The notes under the pieces are model-generated. The model saw nothing but the letters and a program-made list of their open reading frames with translations. It had not been told where the DNA came from and ran no database searches. From a virus, in the IMG/VR virus record IMGVR_UViG_3300010885_007382, positions 29,826-93,825 of that record: a DNA stretch of 64,000 bases, one strand, 5' to 3'. Each line of letters starts with the position of its first letter. Positions within the stretch are counted from its first letter, which is position 1. A program made the position numbers and the translations under genes. Below, in pieces: positions 14,543 through 22,198 of the stretch.

Positions 14543-17079
14543 GAGAAGAAATCCTCTAGACTTGATACACGTTCTGATTTCCATCCGATAGCATCAAGAA
14601 TGATCTTCAGTGGTTCCAGAAACGATTTGTCGAATTGTGTATTATAGTCTATATATTGGTGTAAGTCAAACTCTTCCGGTATACCTCCAGCAGGAAAACT
14701 TATGATGTTAGATTGAATGTTGTTTGGTTCCTGTAAGTAGATATACTTTAGCTTCTCACCTGTTTGTATCATTTGATACTTAGTATCAATGCCATGCTTA
14801 GATAGAAGGTGATTATATAAGATAGCACCACGAACATGAATAGGTGTGCCTGATGCGAACAAAGTTTTCTTATCATGCCACTTGACCAATGCATTGAGAC
14901 CCCGAGGAAAAGCAATGTCCGCCAAAGGAAGAGTTTTAAATTCGTCACGGAAAGTTTCAATGAAAGATATGACAGCTTCCTCATCTGCGCCAAAGATAAC
15001 ATCAATTGCCTCTCTAAGTTTCTCTCTACATGCTGTTGGTGTTGAACTCTTTACCATTTCTAAGCCCATAACTTTTTTCTTAGGTTGAGCATACTGCACA
15101 CCTTCGTTGTTATAGACATTTAGGATATAACGCTTCTTGGCAGTCCAGATTGCTTTGTCTGCCAATGCTTCACGCTTCATGATAATCTTTTGTTGAAAGA
15201 CGTTAGTGTAATCACCAAGTTCTCCACAAGTCTTATCAATAACAGGTTGCAATTTACTTTCACAAACTCTGTCCAAGAAATTGATGGCTTTCTCAATATC
15301 TTTAACATCGTCACGCAACGTCTTAGATACCAGTTCTCCAAGGTTGAGATAAACCGAATCAGTGTCAACCGCAATAACGAAGTCATCATTGGACTTTAGT
15401 ACCTTCCTGAGATAGTCGTTAAGTGATCTTTCGATCCAGCGTATGGATAGTTGACCAGTAGTCGTGATCGCAATCGCATTGCGTAGATCGAAGAACCTAA
15501 AATATTTCGAGCCCATTGCGCCGTATAGTGAATTAAGTGAGACTTTCTTGCTGAGTTGCAGGTTCTTAAACTTAGCAATTTCCTTTTTAAGTTCTGCCTT
15601 CTTTGCTTTGTTCGTCTCATTCTCGTATTGTGTCTCTGCATCTAACATCGCCTTCTTATATACTTTACGGTCATTGAACATCTTCTCGACCATTTCAGGC
15701 ATGAAGCCTTGCTTGTCACGACGATAGAACTGACCGTTAGCAGTTAAACAAACATTGTCATCGTTAAGGCTAGATGTATCGACGCCCTTAGCAAGAAGTG
15801 TATCAACGGATACCCCATCGGCGATAATACGACGCATACCATCAGTATAATCGTCAACCTCAACAATGGTTTCGGGAGAGATGTTGCTTCCCATAATAAC
15901 AGACGGATACTCGCTATTAACATCGAAAGAAGCCACCCAATCGTGAAAACCGATAAGAGGATCTTTAACGTAAGCACCAACATATGCTGTATCCTTTTTA
16001 TGCTTCTCTATAGGCGGAACAACAACGTTCTTTGACTTTAGATGATTGAAGCAAATCACATCCCACATACGAACCTGTGCGAACACATCTTCATAATTAC
16101 ACTTGTTATCATAGGATAGTGTCAAAGCAAGTTCAATGAACTTTCCTTTATCATCAATCTTGTCAACGAGGTCAACGTCTTTGATGTTATAGTCGATGAA
16201 CTTTTGGAAGTCATCCTTATATAGATTATGAAGTGAACCATATTCATCGTATGACAGTTTACGCTCACCAAGTTCAACATGAGCAATATTGTCTAGACGA
16301 TAGGACTCTTGTGACTGTCCAGTTGGTGAATACTTTTTGTATAGTGACAATAGATCGAGTGTAGCAATACCGAGAATGGTATAGCCTTGACCACGACGAC
16401 CCATACCTAAGTCTAACACTTTGGTGTTGATAACATTCCAAGGCGATAGCTTCTTTGCTTCGTTACCATATAGTTTTGTGATACGATTTACAAGATATGG
16501 TATATCAAACTGTTCAACGTTCCAGCCAGTAATGATATCTGGATGATCTTGCTGCCACCAACCAAGAAACTTAGTGATAAGTTCATATTCACTAGCACAT
16601 TTATGATAAGTAACATCCTTGCGGCTGTTTCTATAATCACCAACACCAAACGTATTGAAATGACCATTCATCTTAACTGTGATGGCAGTCAATGGCTCTT
16701 TAGCTTGATCTGGCTCTGGAAAGCCATTCTCTGATCCAACCTCAATATCGATGTTAGCAATCTTGATGTCGTTTATGTTCCAGTCAATAACATTTGGAAA
16801 CTCATCAGCAATGAAACAATACTGATAACGAGTGTTACCATATATTCTGAAACTTTCTACATCTTCGTATTGATCAACAAAGTCACGACATTCACGAATC
16901 GATCCAGGTTTAACTGGACCGACATACTCGCCGTGAATGGTCGTGTATTTGGTTGGCTTCTTAGAATACACGAAGAGAGTCGGGCTGTAGTCAACTTTTG
17001 CTTTGACTGCCCGACCATCTTCGATACCACGATAGAGTATTCTACCGCCCCATATTTCAACGTTTGTGTAATATCTCAT
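14539..17079 (-). CDS. 43: DNA polymerase, family B (T4 gp43)
   Basis: 846 aa, uninterrupted. Exonuclease motif I Asp111-x-Glu113, Exo III around YNIKDVDLVD (297-306), polymerase motif A FDVNSEYPS (Asp386), motif B KVSLNSLYG (512-520) and motif C DTDS (572-575). Proofreading and polymerising sites both look intact. The C-terminus should bind the clamp (gp45). No intein or split as seen in some T4-like phages. Lies directly downstream of an Sm-like gene, as in cyanophages. Confidence 0.98.
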   Translation of the reverse strand: MRYYTNVEIWGGRILYRGIEDGRAVKAKVDYSPTLFVYSKKPTKYTTIHGEYVGPVKPGSIRECRDFVDQYEDVESFRIYGNTRYQYCFIADEFPNVIDWNINDIKIANIDIEVGSENGFPEPDQAKEPLTAITVKMNGHFNTFGVGDYRNSRKDVTYHKCASEYELITKFLGWWQQDHPDIITGWNVEQFDIPYLVNRITKLYGNEAKKLSPWNVINTKVLDLGMGRRGQGYTILGIATLDLLSLYKKYSPTGQSQESYRLDNIAHVELGERKLSYDEYGSLHNLYKDDFQKFIDYNIKDVDLVDKIDDKGKFIELALTLSYDNKCNYEDVFAQVRMWDVICFNHLKSKNVVVPPIEKHKKDTAYVGAYVKDPLIGFHDWVASFDVNSEYPSVIMGSNISPETIVEVDDYTDGMRRIIADGVSVDTLLAKGVDTSSLNDDNVCLTANGQFYRRDKQGFMPEMVEKMFNDRKVYKKAMLDAETQYENETNKAKKAELKKEIAKFKNLQLSKKVSLNSLYGAMGSKYFRFFDLRNAIAITTTGQLSIRWIERSLNDYLRKVLKSNDDFVIAVDTDSVYLNLGELVSKTLRDDVKDIEKAINFLDRVCESKLQPVIDKTCGELGDYTNVFQQKIIMKREALADKAIWTAKKRYILNVYNNEGVQYAQPKKKVMGLEMVKSSTPTACREKLREAIDVIFGADEEAVISFIETFRDEFKTLPLADIAFPRGLNALVKWHDKKTLFASGTPIHVRGAILYNHLLSKHGIDTKYQMIQTGEKLKYIYLQEPNNIQSNIISFPAGGIPEEFDLHQYIDYNTQFDKSFLEPLKIILDAIGWKSERVSSLEDFFS

Positions 17080-17390
17080 TAAGGTGTGATGATGCTAGAT
17101 GTTGGAATCTGAATGCCACCGAAGAGGCTGTTATACTGATTAACAAACTCTGGTAGCGGCTTTGCTGTAGTAACAACTAGACTTCTATTGATTGAAAACT
17201 CCTTGTCGTCACTAAACTGTAGATACGGCGCAAGTCCAACCTGCGGCGTCTTTGGATTTAGTTGATCTGGAATAACAACAATGCGAACAGGATTCTTCAC
17301 ATTGATTACTAGTCCGACGTTCTCCGATACAACCTCAGCAATGATTTCTTCACCGCCGAGGAACTTGATTAGTGTTAGATTTGCTGCCAT
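17079..17390 (-). CDS. Sm-like phage protein upstream of the polymerase
   Basis: 103 aa from the ATG at 17390 (GGAG 10 nt upstream). The N-terminus has the short strand pattern LIKFLGGEEIIAEVV followed by VKNPVRIVV, which resembles an Sm/Hfq-like barrel found in T4-like phages. The protein at 60243-60662 starts in the same way (LVRLQNGDDVIAEVV). RNA binding is possible but unproven. 1-nt overlap with gene 43. Confidence 0.7.
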   Translation of the reverse strand: MAANLTLIKFLGGEEIIAEVVSENVGLVINVKNPVRIVVIPDQLNPKTPQVGLAPYLQFSDDKEFSINRSLVVTTAKPLPEFVNQYNSLFGGIQIPTSSIITP

Positions 17391-17391
17391 A

Positions 17392-17595
17392 TTATACAAT
17401 CTCCATTAGGTAGTCATAAACTCCAAGTGTGATCCACTTGAAAGGCACAGTAGTCATACGGCTACCATGTTCGTTGACAAAGGTATAAGCATTGTCCTCA
17501 TCAGCAACCTTGCCGATGCGTTCCCACTTGCCATCATAGGCACGCTGCTTAAAATCTTCTTCGTAAATCTTCATTGTCTTTTCGCTGAAATTCAT
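17392..17595 (-). CDS. Small hypothetical protein
   Basis: 67 aa from the ATG at 17595 behind GGAGACTGAT. Compact, charged, strand-rich sequence (GKWERIGKVADEDN, then FKWITLGVY). No recognisable family. Sits between two conserved phage genes in the polymerase operon. Confidence 0.65.
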   Translation of the reverse strand: MNFSEKTMKIYEEDFKQRAYDGKWERIGKVADEDNAYTFVNEHGSRMTTVPFKWITLGVYDYLMEIV

Positions 17596-17605
17596 ATCAG
17601 TCTCC

Positions 17606-18232
17606 TTAGTCCCATAGGTTACGATAATACTTACCGAACAATCTGAATCCATTATCTATTCTGTTATTATACTCTTTAATCTTATCATAGTCAACCCAAT
17701 AATCAGGATTTGTTTGTGTTATTTGTGGTTGCTGATAATCATTACCATCATCATCAAACAATGTATCTGAATAGACTGGTTCACCATGACGAAACTGGTC
17801 TTCCCAGTCATCATCAAGTTCTTTCTCAAAGGCCCAAATCATTTCATTAAGAACCCATTCCCACTTGTAATGAATCCAACGGTCATCTGTCTCATAGTCA
17901 TCAGGACCTTTGCTAAAGGTATGACGCATATGTGATGGCAAGTCCTCATCATCAACTAATGGTGAACCGTGTTTAGTTTCTTTGAGTTGTTTAAGCATAG
18001 GAAGAATGATATGTGCGAGTGTGTTATCCATATTCCAAGTATCATACTTGTCAATACGAACTTCAATCTTGCGTTTGGTTTTGCTGTTTAACCATTCGCA
18101 AACATCATCAACCCAAGTTCTAGATAGCCAAGAACCAATCTTGTCTTGCGTATCTTCACTGACGAATGGAATTAGTTCGGCGAGTTGATATGGACCCCAC
18201 CACTTAACATACGGTCGGATTTTGACTTTCAT
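17606..18232 (-). CDS. Conserved T4-like phage hypothetical protein
   Basis: 208 aa. Rich in Trp, Asp and Tyr. The segments NTLAHIILPMLKQLK and KHGSP-x-VD-x-EDLP, followed by a Trp-rich helix (IHYKWEWVLNEMIWAFE), belong to a family found widely in cyanophages and related phages. Soluble, no signal. The family's function is not known to me. Overlaps the end of the ferredoxin-like gene by 29 nt. Confidence 0.75.
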   Translation of the reverse strand: MKVKIRPYVKWWGPYQLAELIPFVSEDTQDKIGSWLSRTWVDDVCEWLNSKTKRKIEVRIDKYDTWNMDNTLAHIILPMLKQLKETKHGSPLVDDEDLPSHMRHTFSKGPDDYETDDRWIHYKWEWVLNEMIWAFEKELDDDWEDQFRHGEPVYSDTLFDDDGNDYQQPQITQTNPDYWVDYDKIKEYNNRIDNGFRLFGKYYRNLWD

Positions 18233-18398
18233 AATGTTTCCTTATCTCAATTTTGATACTCTGAACACAGGTAGCACAAACTACCGAGCATCCATGCTTT
18301 TCCATAATTTCTTGAACGGATGGAACATCACCAGAATGGTGTTCAAGGATTTGTTTTACATTACTGGAAGATATAGTATTACAGGAACATAAGATCAT
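18204..18398 (-). CDS. Bfd-like [2Fe-2S] ferredoxin
   Basis: 64 aa, the size of bacterioferritin-associated ferredoxin. Cys4-x-Cys6 near the start and Cys41-x2-Cys44 (CATC) give the four cluster ligands of the BFD fold; Cys37 is extra. Bfd passes electrons to stored ferric iron so it can leave ferritin. The phage Dps-like protein at 2115 is a possible partner, though they are 16 kb apart. Driven by the promoter at 18423-18450. Confidence 0.8.
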   Translation of the reverse strand: MILCSCNTISSSNVKQILEHHSGDVPSVQEIMEKHGCSVVCATCVQSIKIEIRKHYESQNPTVC

Positions 18399-18422
18399 TG
18401 TTCTTTCCCCACATACATATAT

Positions 18423-18450
18423 ATTATATCAGGATGTGTGGAGGAGTCAA
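18423..18450 (-). promoter_or_regulatory. Sigma70-type promoter, overlapping the spanin start region
   Basis: Minus strand TTGACT (18445-18450), 16-bp spacer, TATAAT (18423-18428). Drives the ferredoxin and polymerase operon leftwards. The -35 box abuts the start codon of the rightward spanin gene (18452), and the spanin's ribosome site lies within its spacer. Confidence 0.7.
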
Positions 18451-18451
18451 G

Positions 18452-18790
18452 ATGCCCGTTAATAGTTGGACAATCAATTTGATTTTAGGAATAGTTATGG
18501 CTATCATTGCCGGCGGCGGAATATACATTTGGAAAAATTCCATAGAAGAGGCTACACTAGCACAAGCCAGAGTGGAAGCCTTAGAGAAAGAGTTAGCATT
18601 ACAAGAAACCGTCATTAATGACCTAACAGAGTTGAGTAAAGAAAGTAACAGGATCATTGCCGATCTAAAAAACAAAGAATCCTATTTGAACGATAAGCTA
18701 AAAGGACTTGATGTATATCTAGACACACACAAAGATGAAAAGGAATCATCAGAGGTTCTCAAAAGAACTATAAGGGAACTATCACAATGA
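18452..18790 (+). CDS. Rz-like inner-membrane spanin subunit
   Basis: 112 aa, ATG at 18452 behind GGAGGAG. One N-terminal transmembrane helix (about residues 8-27) is followed by a long charged coiled coil to the end (ARVEALEKELALQE, then further heptads), the design of Rz-type i-spanins. Its stop overlaps the start of a small lipoprotein gene (ATGA), as in classic Rz/Rz1 pairs. Together they would span the periplasm and fuse the membranes in the last lysis step. These two are the only rightward genes in the window. No clear rightward promoter is visible. Confidence 0.8.
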   Translation: MPVNSWTINLILGIVMAIIAGGGIYIWKNSIEEATLAQARVEALEKELALQETVINDLTELSKESNRIIADLKNKESYLNDKLKGLDVYLDTHKDEKESSEVLKRTIRELSQ

Positions 18791-19047
18791 AGAAACTACT
18801 AATCCTTTCACTATTACTAGCTGGCTGCCAATCAACAGCACCAACAACAAGATTACAAGTCATCACACCTCCAGATGAAATGTATGACTGTCCGATCAAG
18901 ACAAAGTGGCCGAACTGGAAAACGCTAAATGACACCGACGTAGCCAAAACGATTGTTGAACTTTATAAGAATAACTCTCGTTGTAAGAACTCCGTCGATG
19001 CCATCAAGCAATATCTAACGGACGCTAAAGCCCGTATAGAAGATTAG
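18787..19047 (+). CDS. Rz1-like outer-membrane spanin lipoprotein
   Basis: 86 aa. Lipoprotein signal with lipobox LLAGC (Cys14), then a short mature part containing Pro-rich and two-Cys segments. Lipobox, size and 4-nt overlap with the i-spanin gene identify it as the o-spanin by context; sequence similarity among Rz1 proteins is always weak. It ends in a convergent 4-nt overlap with the leftward membrane-protein gene. Confidence 0.78.
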   Translation: MKKLLILSLLLAGCQSTAPTTRLQVITPPDEMYDCPIKTKWPNWKTLNDTDVAKTIVELYKNNSRCKNSVDAIKQYLTDAKARIED

Positions 19048-19268
19048 AGAGTTGTTGGATCTGTTGGCTTCGAAGCGTTGGTAACGTTCTGATCCTTTGC
19101 GACAGCGCCGAGACCAACGATTGAAAGTAGGAAGGGCCATACTTCATCCAATGGTGGAAGAGGCATGGACTCTGGCCATACACCAGCATACTTTAATCCA
19201 TATGCTACTAACGGAATAAGACCAATAATAGTCGTTCTCCAGTTAGCGAGAAAATTCTTTAACATCAT
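19044..19268 (-). CDS. Small membrane protein, candidate holin
   Basis: 74 aa. 'FLANWRTTIIGLIPLVAYG' begins a transmembrane helix, and a second hydrophobic stretch lies near FLLSIVGLGAV; the tail ends AKDQNVTNA, a closing seen in a common family of small phage holin-like proteins ('lakDaNVTg'). Next to the spanin pair but on the opposite strand. Start at the first of two ATGs behind GGAGATA. Confidence 0.6.
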   Translation of the reverse strand: MMLKNFLANWRTTIIGLIPLVAYGLKYAGVWPESMPLPPLDEVWPFLLSIVGLGAVAKDQNVTNASKPTDPTTL

Positions 19269-19278
19269 TATCTCCTTT

Positions 19279-19298
19279 ATAAAGAAGCCCGAGCGGGC
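19279..19298 (-). terminator. Short terminator hairpin
   Basis: On the minus strand GCCC-GCTC-GGGC followed by TTCTTTAT, directly behind the stop of the oxygenase gene at 19303. Short stem and imperfect T tract, so moderate strength. Confidence 0.65.
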
Positions 19299-19302
19299 AC
19301 TC

Positions 19303-19890
19303 TTATTTAGTGAAAACGAAGTTCAAGGTCATTCTTCTCTCGTGGAATCGAGGTGGTGAACTGGCGTGGAGCGTCTGTAAATCAAACAAAACACCCTTGC
19401 CTTTCTCAGGAGCGACGAAGCCACTCTTTGTCACATTGTCAGTAGGAAACCGCTCATTGAACATATATGTCGGTCCATCACTATCATCCACATAATATAG
19501 AAAAATCTCACCATCACCTATTGTATCTGTCTTTTCGTCATACACATCAACATGCGGTGTATGAAAATGAAAGTCTGGATAGTCAGGCTGCTTCAGGTAC
19601 ATGTTAGCCTTCATACGAAACAACCGCTTCATATATGGTCGTTTCATATGTCGCTCTAATGCTCCAACGATAGGAGCAAAGTATTTGAAGTATTCCGATT
19701 GAGATTGAAAGTCATCGTATAACATATTCACAAAGAATGGCGTTTCTTTTACACCGTCTATCTGTTTAGGATAGTTTGATATGTAAGAAAAGTCACAAGT
19801 GTTATCTTGAAAGAACCACGGAATCCGAAGAGCCGACGTTTCAATCAAGTCTTGATGTTCTTTAGCGAACAGGTTATCGATGACTTTCAT
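19303..19890 (-). CDS. 2OG-Fe(II) oxygenase (paralogue of 5728-6336)
   Basis: 195 aa. His113-x-Asp115 (TPHVD), distal His175 (LHASSPPR), Arg186 (RRMTLNFVF). It shares ALER, RMKANMY, FLYYVDDSDG and PEKGKG blocks with the oxygenase at 5728-6336; the pair probably arose by duplication within the phage lineage. Unlike that copy it stands alone between a terminator and an exported small protein. Substrate unknown. Confidence 0.85.
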   Translation of the reverse strand: MKVIDNLFAKEHQDLIETSALRIPWFFQDNTCDFSYISNYPKQIDGVKETPFFVNMLYDDFQSQSEYFKYFAPIVGALERHMKRPYMKRLFRMKANMYLKQPDYPDFHFHTPHVDVYDEKTDTIGDGEIFLYYVDDSDGPTYMFNERFPTDNVTKSGFVAPEKGKGVLFDLQTLHASSPPRFHERRMTLNFVFTK

Positions 19891-19920
19891 AGTGTAGCAC
19901 TTGTCTGGGAGACGTTCTAT

Positions 19921-20208
19921 TTAGAGGCCGAGAAATCCAACACCGAGAAGACCACGCTTGCCCTTAGGTGAGATATCAATAGAGATATCAGAACCATCGT
20001 TGTCAACATCAACATCAGCACCAGGAGGCGCAGTAACAACTAGACCGTGTGGGGTATACTGTGCGGCAGGAGCATAAACACCATTGCTCTTTGTAGCACC
20101 AGGAACAGCAACAGTCTTGCCGTTGTGTGTCTCATCTAGTGTGGTTAAAGCAAGTGCCGAACCAGTTAGACCAAGAACAAACGCTGCTGCTAGAATTACC
20201 TTATTCAT
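19921..20208 (-). CDS. Small exported protein
   Basis: 95 aa. Signal peptide 1-20 (SALA-L). The mature part is Gly/Val/Asp-rich with a DVDVDNDGSDISIDIS acidic strand and a hydrophobic end (GLLGVGFLGL). The Asp-rich stretch could bind calcium. No family recognised. Confidence 0.7.
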   Translation of the reverse strand: MNKVILAAAFVLGLTGSALALTTLDETHNGKTVAVPGATKSNGVYAPAAQYTPHGLVVTAPPGADVDVDNDGSDISIDISPKGKRGLLGVGFLGL

Positions 20209-20223
20209 TATTTCACCTTTTAG

Positions 20224-20577
20224 TTAGAGTAAATGACTGGACAGAACCATTAGACTAATCCATGCCCACAATGTATTGAAGCCAACAAGGGTAGGCAATA
20301 GTTTCTTATTGCTTGCCCATATCAGCGCCAATGAGGTAGCTAACGTTAGAAAGTATAGCCACCAAATCTGTATACCGAATATCAGTCCGGGAACAATGAT
20401 GATTGCTTTAGCTAACCAAGAAATGAACTCAACAGTATTGAAATCTGTCCAGTATTCTCTAGTAAACCACATGCCATAACAATCACGAATTTTAGCATAA
20501 CCTGAATGCCCATATGTAACTGCTATAGCAATAGCCCAAACGCCAGTCGCTATAGCAGCCTGTTCAACTGTAATCAT
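20224..20577 (-). CDS. Polytopic membrane protein
   Basis: 117 aa with about four hydrophobic segments (residues 8-25, 48-66, 68-84 and 95-115), almost no charged residues between the last three. No recognised family. Sits in the small-gene region, 1-nt spacing from the next gene. Confidence 0.65.
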   Translation of the reverse strand: MITVEQAAIATGVWAIAIAVTYGHSGYAKIRDCYGMWFTREYWTDFNTVEFISWLAKAIIIVPGLIFGIQIWWLYFLTLATSLALIWASNKKLLPTLVGFNTLWAWISLMVLSSHLL

Positions 20578-20578
20578 A

Positions 20579-20743
20579 TTAGCACTTGAATGTTACTGTG
20601 GCGTCTTTCCATTCGCCCATGACAGGAACTTGTGCCTGTGCTGATTTCAAATGACAAACTTTAGGTTCAATCTTAACCTGATGTTTTTCACATTCACCTG
20701 AGTGAAGGCAAATGCTGATAACAGCAAATACTAACTCTTTCAT
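20579..20743 (-). CDS. Small exported or membrane-bound Cys protein
   Basis: 54 aa, start at 20743 behind AGGAGAATAG. Short hydrophobic N-terminus and four Cys residues (the last is the C-terminal residue), so a periplasmic disulphide protein is likely. 4-nt overlap with the upstream gene. Function unknown. Confidence 0.6.
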   Translation of the reverse strand: MKELVFAVISICLHSGECEKHQVKIEPKVCHLKSAQAQVPVMGEWKDATVTFKC

Positions 20744-20919
20744 TTTCTATTCTCCTCTAACACACGGTAGGCAATGACAAGCATCTGCGCTGCCGTGTTA
20801 GCATTAGTAATATCTACCAATGCTTTCTTATATGCTTCACATTCTTTATCAACGTTGAAGCGGTGCCATCTGTTTTGTTCTCGCATCTTCTGGATGCCAA
20901 TAATGCTTTCTTCATCCAT
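20740..20919 (-). CDS. Small helical hypothetical protein
   Basis: 59 aa, ATG at 20919. Highly charged helix (EESIIGIQKMREQNRWHRF, then KECEAYKKALVD). It ends with an ATGA overlap into the next gene. It overlaps the preceding membrane protein by 8 nt. Confidence 0.6.
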   Translation of the reverse strand: MDEESIIGIQKMREQNRWHRFNVDKECEAYKKALVDITNANTAAQMLVIAYRVLEENRK

Positions 20920-21118
20920 AAATTGATAATCCTACTAAAGTAAATAGTCCATACATTAGTGATCCACCAATGACGGCACCTAATAGTTTCAACTCTAAAT
21001 TGTTATTCGCCTTGCGATTGCGAAACGGCTCTGTGATAGTACCGCTCGAATATTGACAAACGATCTTCTTCCGAGTAGCAGTCGGGAATTGGATAACCTT
21101 TGACTTTTTGCCAGACAT
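20912..21118 (-). CDS. Small protein with C-terminal membrane helix
   Basis: 68 aa from the ATG at 21118, with GGAGATG upstream. Basic N-terminal half (RKKIVCQY, RNRKANNN) and one C-terminal transmembrane helix (LLGAVIGGSLMYGLFTLVG). Its first half overlaps 116 nt of the next gene in another frame. Confidence 0.5.
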   Translation of the reverse strand: MSGKKSKVIQFPTATRKKIVCQYSSGTITEPFRNRKANNNLELKLLGAVIGGSLMYGLFTLVGLSIYG

Positions 21119-21209
21119 GTTCAGCCATCTCCAATGTAAATTCACGATCTAGTTGTTCAGCGGTTTTGTTTAAAGGTACCCATATCGGTACACCAGGTAT
21201 CTCATCCAT
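21003..21209 (-). CDS. Small hypothetical protein, out-of-frame overlap
   Basis: 68 aa, ATG at 21209 behind TAGGA. Soluble and charged, with aromatic residues (AEHVWQKV, FERYYHRA). It shares 116 nt with the following gene in a different frame, and both have plausible ribosome sites and protein-like composition. Confidence 0.6.
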   Translation of the reverse strand: MDEIPGVPIWVPLNKTAEQLDREFTLEMAEHVWQKVKGYPIPDCYSEEDRLSIFERYYHRAVSQSQGE

Positions 21210-21390
21210 GTTTAGTCCTATTATGATAATACACCATCATCTCACAAAGTTCAATAGTTTTTTTAATGTCGGACTCATCTATTCTCTGTTCCGCCAAAAT
21301 CATTAATTGCTCGTTCTTGCTCTCGCACATACTGATCTGACGGAGTATTTCTAAACAATCTTCCAGGTCTTCGTTTAACATCTCGAACAT
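21202..21390 (-). CDS. Small helical hypothetical protein
   Basis: 62 aa from the ATG at 21390 behind AAGGGGA. Acidic, Leu-rich helix (NEDLEDCLEILRQIS) then a second helix with ELCEMMVYYH. Overlaps 116 nt of the upstream membrane-protein gene in another frame. Confidence 0.55.
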   Translation of the reverse strand: MFEMLNEDLEDCLEILRQISMCESKNEQLMILAEQRIDESDIKKTIELCEMMVYYHNRTKHG

Positions 21391-21577
21391 GACTTGTCCC
21401 CTTTTTGCGGATCCAATCGGTACATGCTCTAATTTGTTGATCCGTGATTTCTCCATTACAAACTGGTCTCATCTTCGGATACATAAAAATTTGATCGAAT
21501 ATAGGTATAGTCATATAAAGAAAAATGAAGACCGCCCCAAAGGTAAACGGTCTAGTTTCATACCATCTCTTGAACAT
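21275..21577 (-). CDS. Membrane-anchored hypothetical protein
   Basis: 100 aa. One N-terminal transmembrane helix (about residues 12-31), then a soluble Arg/Lys-rich part with two Cys. Overlaps the next gene by 116 nt. The ATG lies 5 nt downstream of the stop of the gene before it. No family recognised. Confidence 0.6.
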   Translation of the reverse strand: MFKRWYETRPFTFGAVFIFLYMTIPIFDQIFMYPKMRPVCNGEITDQQIRACTDWIRKKGTSHVRDVKRRPGRLFRNTPSDQYVREQERAINDFGGTENR

Positions 21578-21581
21578 AGTA

Positions 21582-21770
21582 TTATTTAGTATAGTTCAAT
21601 TTCTCTTCAACCCATTTCTGGTAATCATCATGGTTGGAGAAATATGATAACACAAGGTCAATAGCATCACGCATTTCATCATCTTCCGCATGATGATAAG
21701 CAGACTTTAGATTTTGTCTTGTGATTTCATCCATAATGTCATAGTCGATTTCAAGTGTAAATTTATTCAT
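21582..21770 (-). CDS. Small protein, paralogue of the next upstream gene
   Basis: 62 aa. Shares the pattern 'AI-x-x-VLSYF-x-x-x-DY-x-x-W' with the product of 21763-22002, so they are tandem paralogues. Small helical proteins of this type are frequent in T4-like phages; function unknown. Overlaps its paralogue by 8 nt. Confidence 0.65.
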   Translation of the reverse strand: MNKFTLEIDYDIMDEITRQNLKSAYHHAEDDEMRDAIDLVLSYFSNHDDYQKWVEEKLNYTK

Positions 21771-22002
21771 CTATAACCTCCAATCCAACATCTTCGCCAA
21801 AGTCAACCTCTTTACCCTTTGGCCCATATACGCCTTTATACCATGTTATATAATCTTGTCTATTCAGATAGTGTGATAATACAATCTCAATAGCATTACA
21901 GACACCATCCTCTTCTGGATTGTTTAGCATAATCTCATGGTATCTTTGTAGGTCTTGAACGACTATTCCAGATAGCATAGCATCATCTAATTCAATTTTC
22001 AT
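21763..22002 (-). CDS. Small protein, tandem paralogue
   Basis: 79 aa from the ATG at 22002 behind GGAGAATAAAG. Contains 'AIEIVLSHYLNRQDYITW', matching the shorter neighbour, plus an extra acidic C-terminus (EVDFGEDVGLEVIDE). Function unknown. Confidence 0.65.
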   Translation of the reverse strand: MKIELDDAMLSGIVVQDLQRYHEIMLNNPEEDGVCNAIEIVLSHYLNRQDYITWYKGVYGPKGKEVDFGEDVGLEVIDE

Positions 22003-22198
22003 CTTTATTCTCCAATACACGGTTTATTTCAGCATCTATTTCCTCATGCGACATATTGGAAAAAGCACGGAGCATATTGACACGAAAGGCACCCCGTAAC
22101 TTCTCATTCTCAGCACGAAGACGTAGGATTTCTTGTTGCATAGCACGCCAACCATCCAACATGTATTCGAAGTCCTGTTGTGAATAATCATCACTCAT
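21992..22198 (-). CDS. Small coiled-coil protein
   Basis: 68 aa. The middle (EILRLRAENEKLRGAF) is a leucine-zipper-like coiled coil; ends are acidic. Likely a dimeric adaptor. Overlaps the neighbours by 11 and 4 nt. Confidence 0.6.
   Translation of the reverse strand: MSDDYSQQDFEYMLDGWRAMQQEILRLRAENEKLRGAFRVNMLRAFSNMSHEEIDAEINRVLENKDEN

Noticed and set aside
19303-19320. TAAATA-like boxes at several gene ends as late promoters
   Set aside because: Many are only an in-frame stop codon (AAA TAA) with flanking A/T bases; only boxes with a plausible downstream gene are listed.
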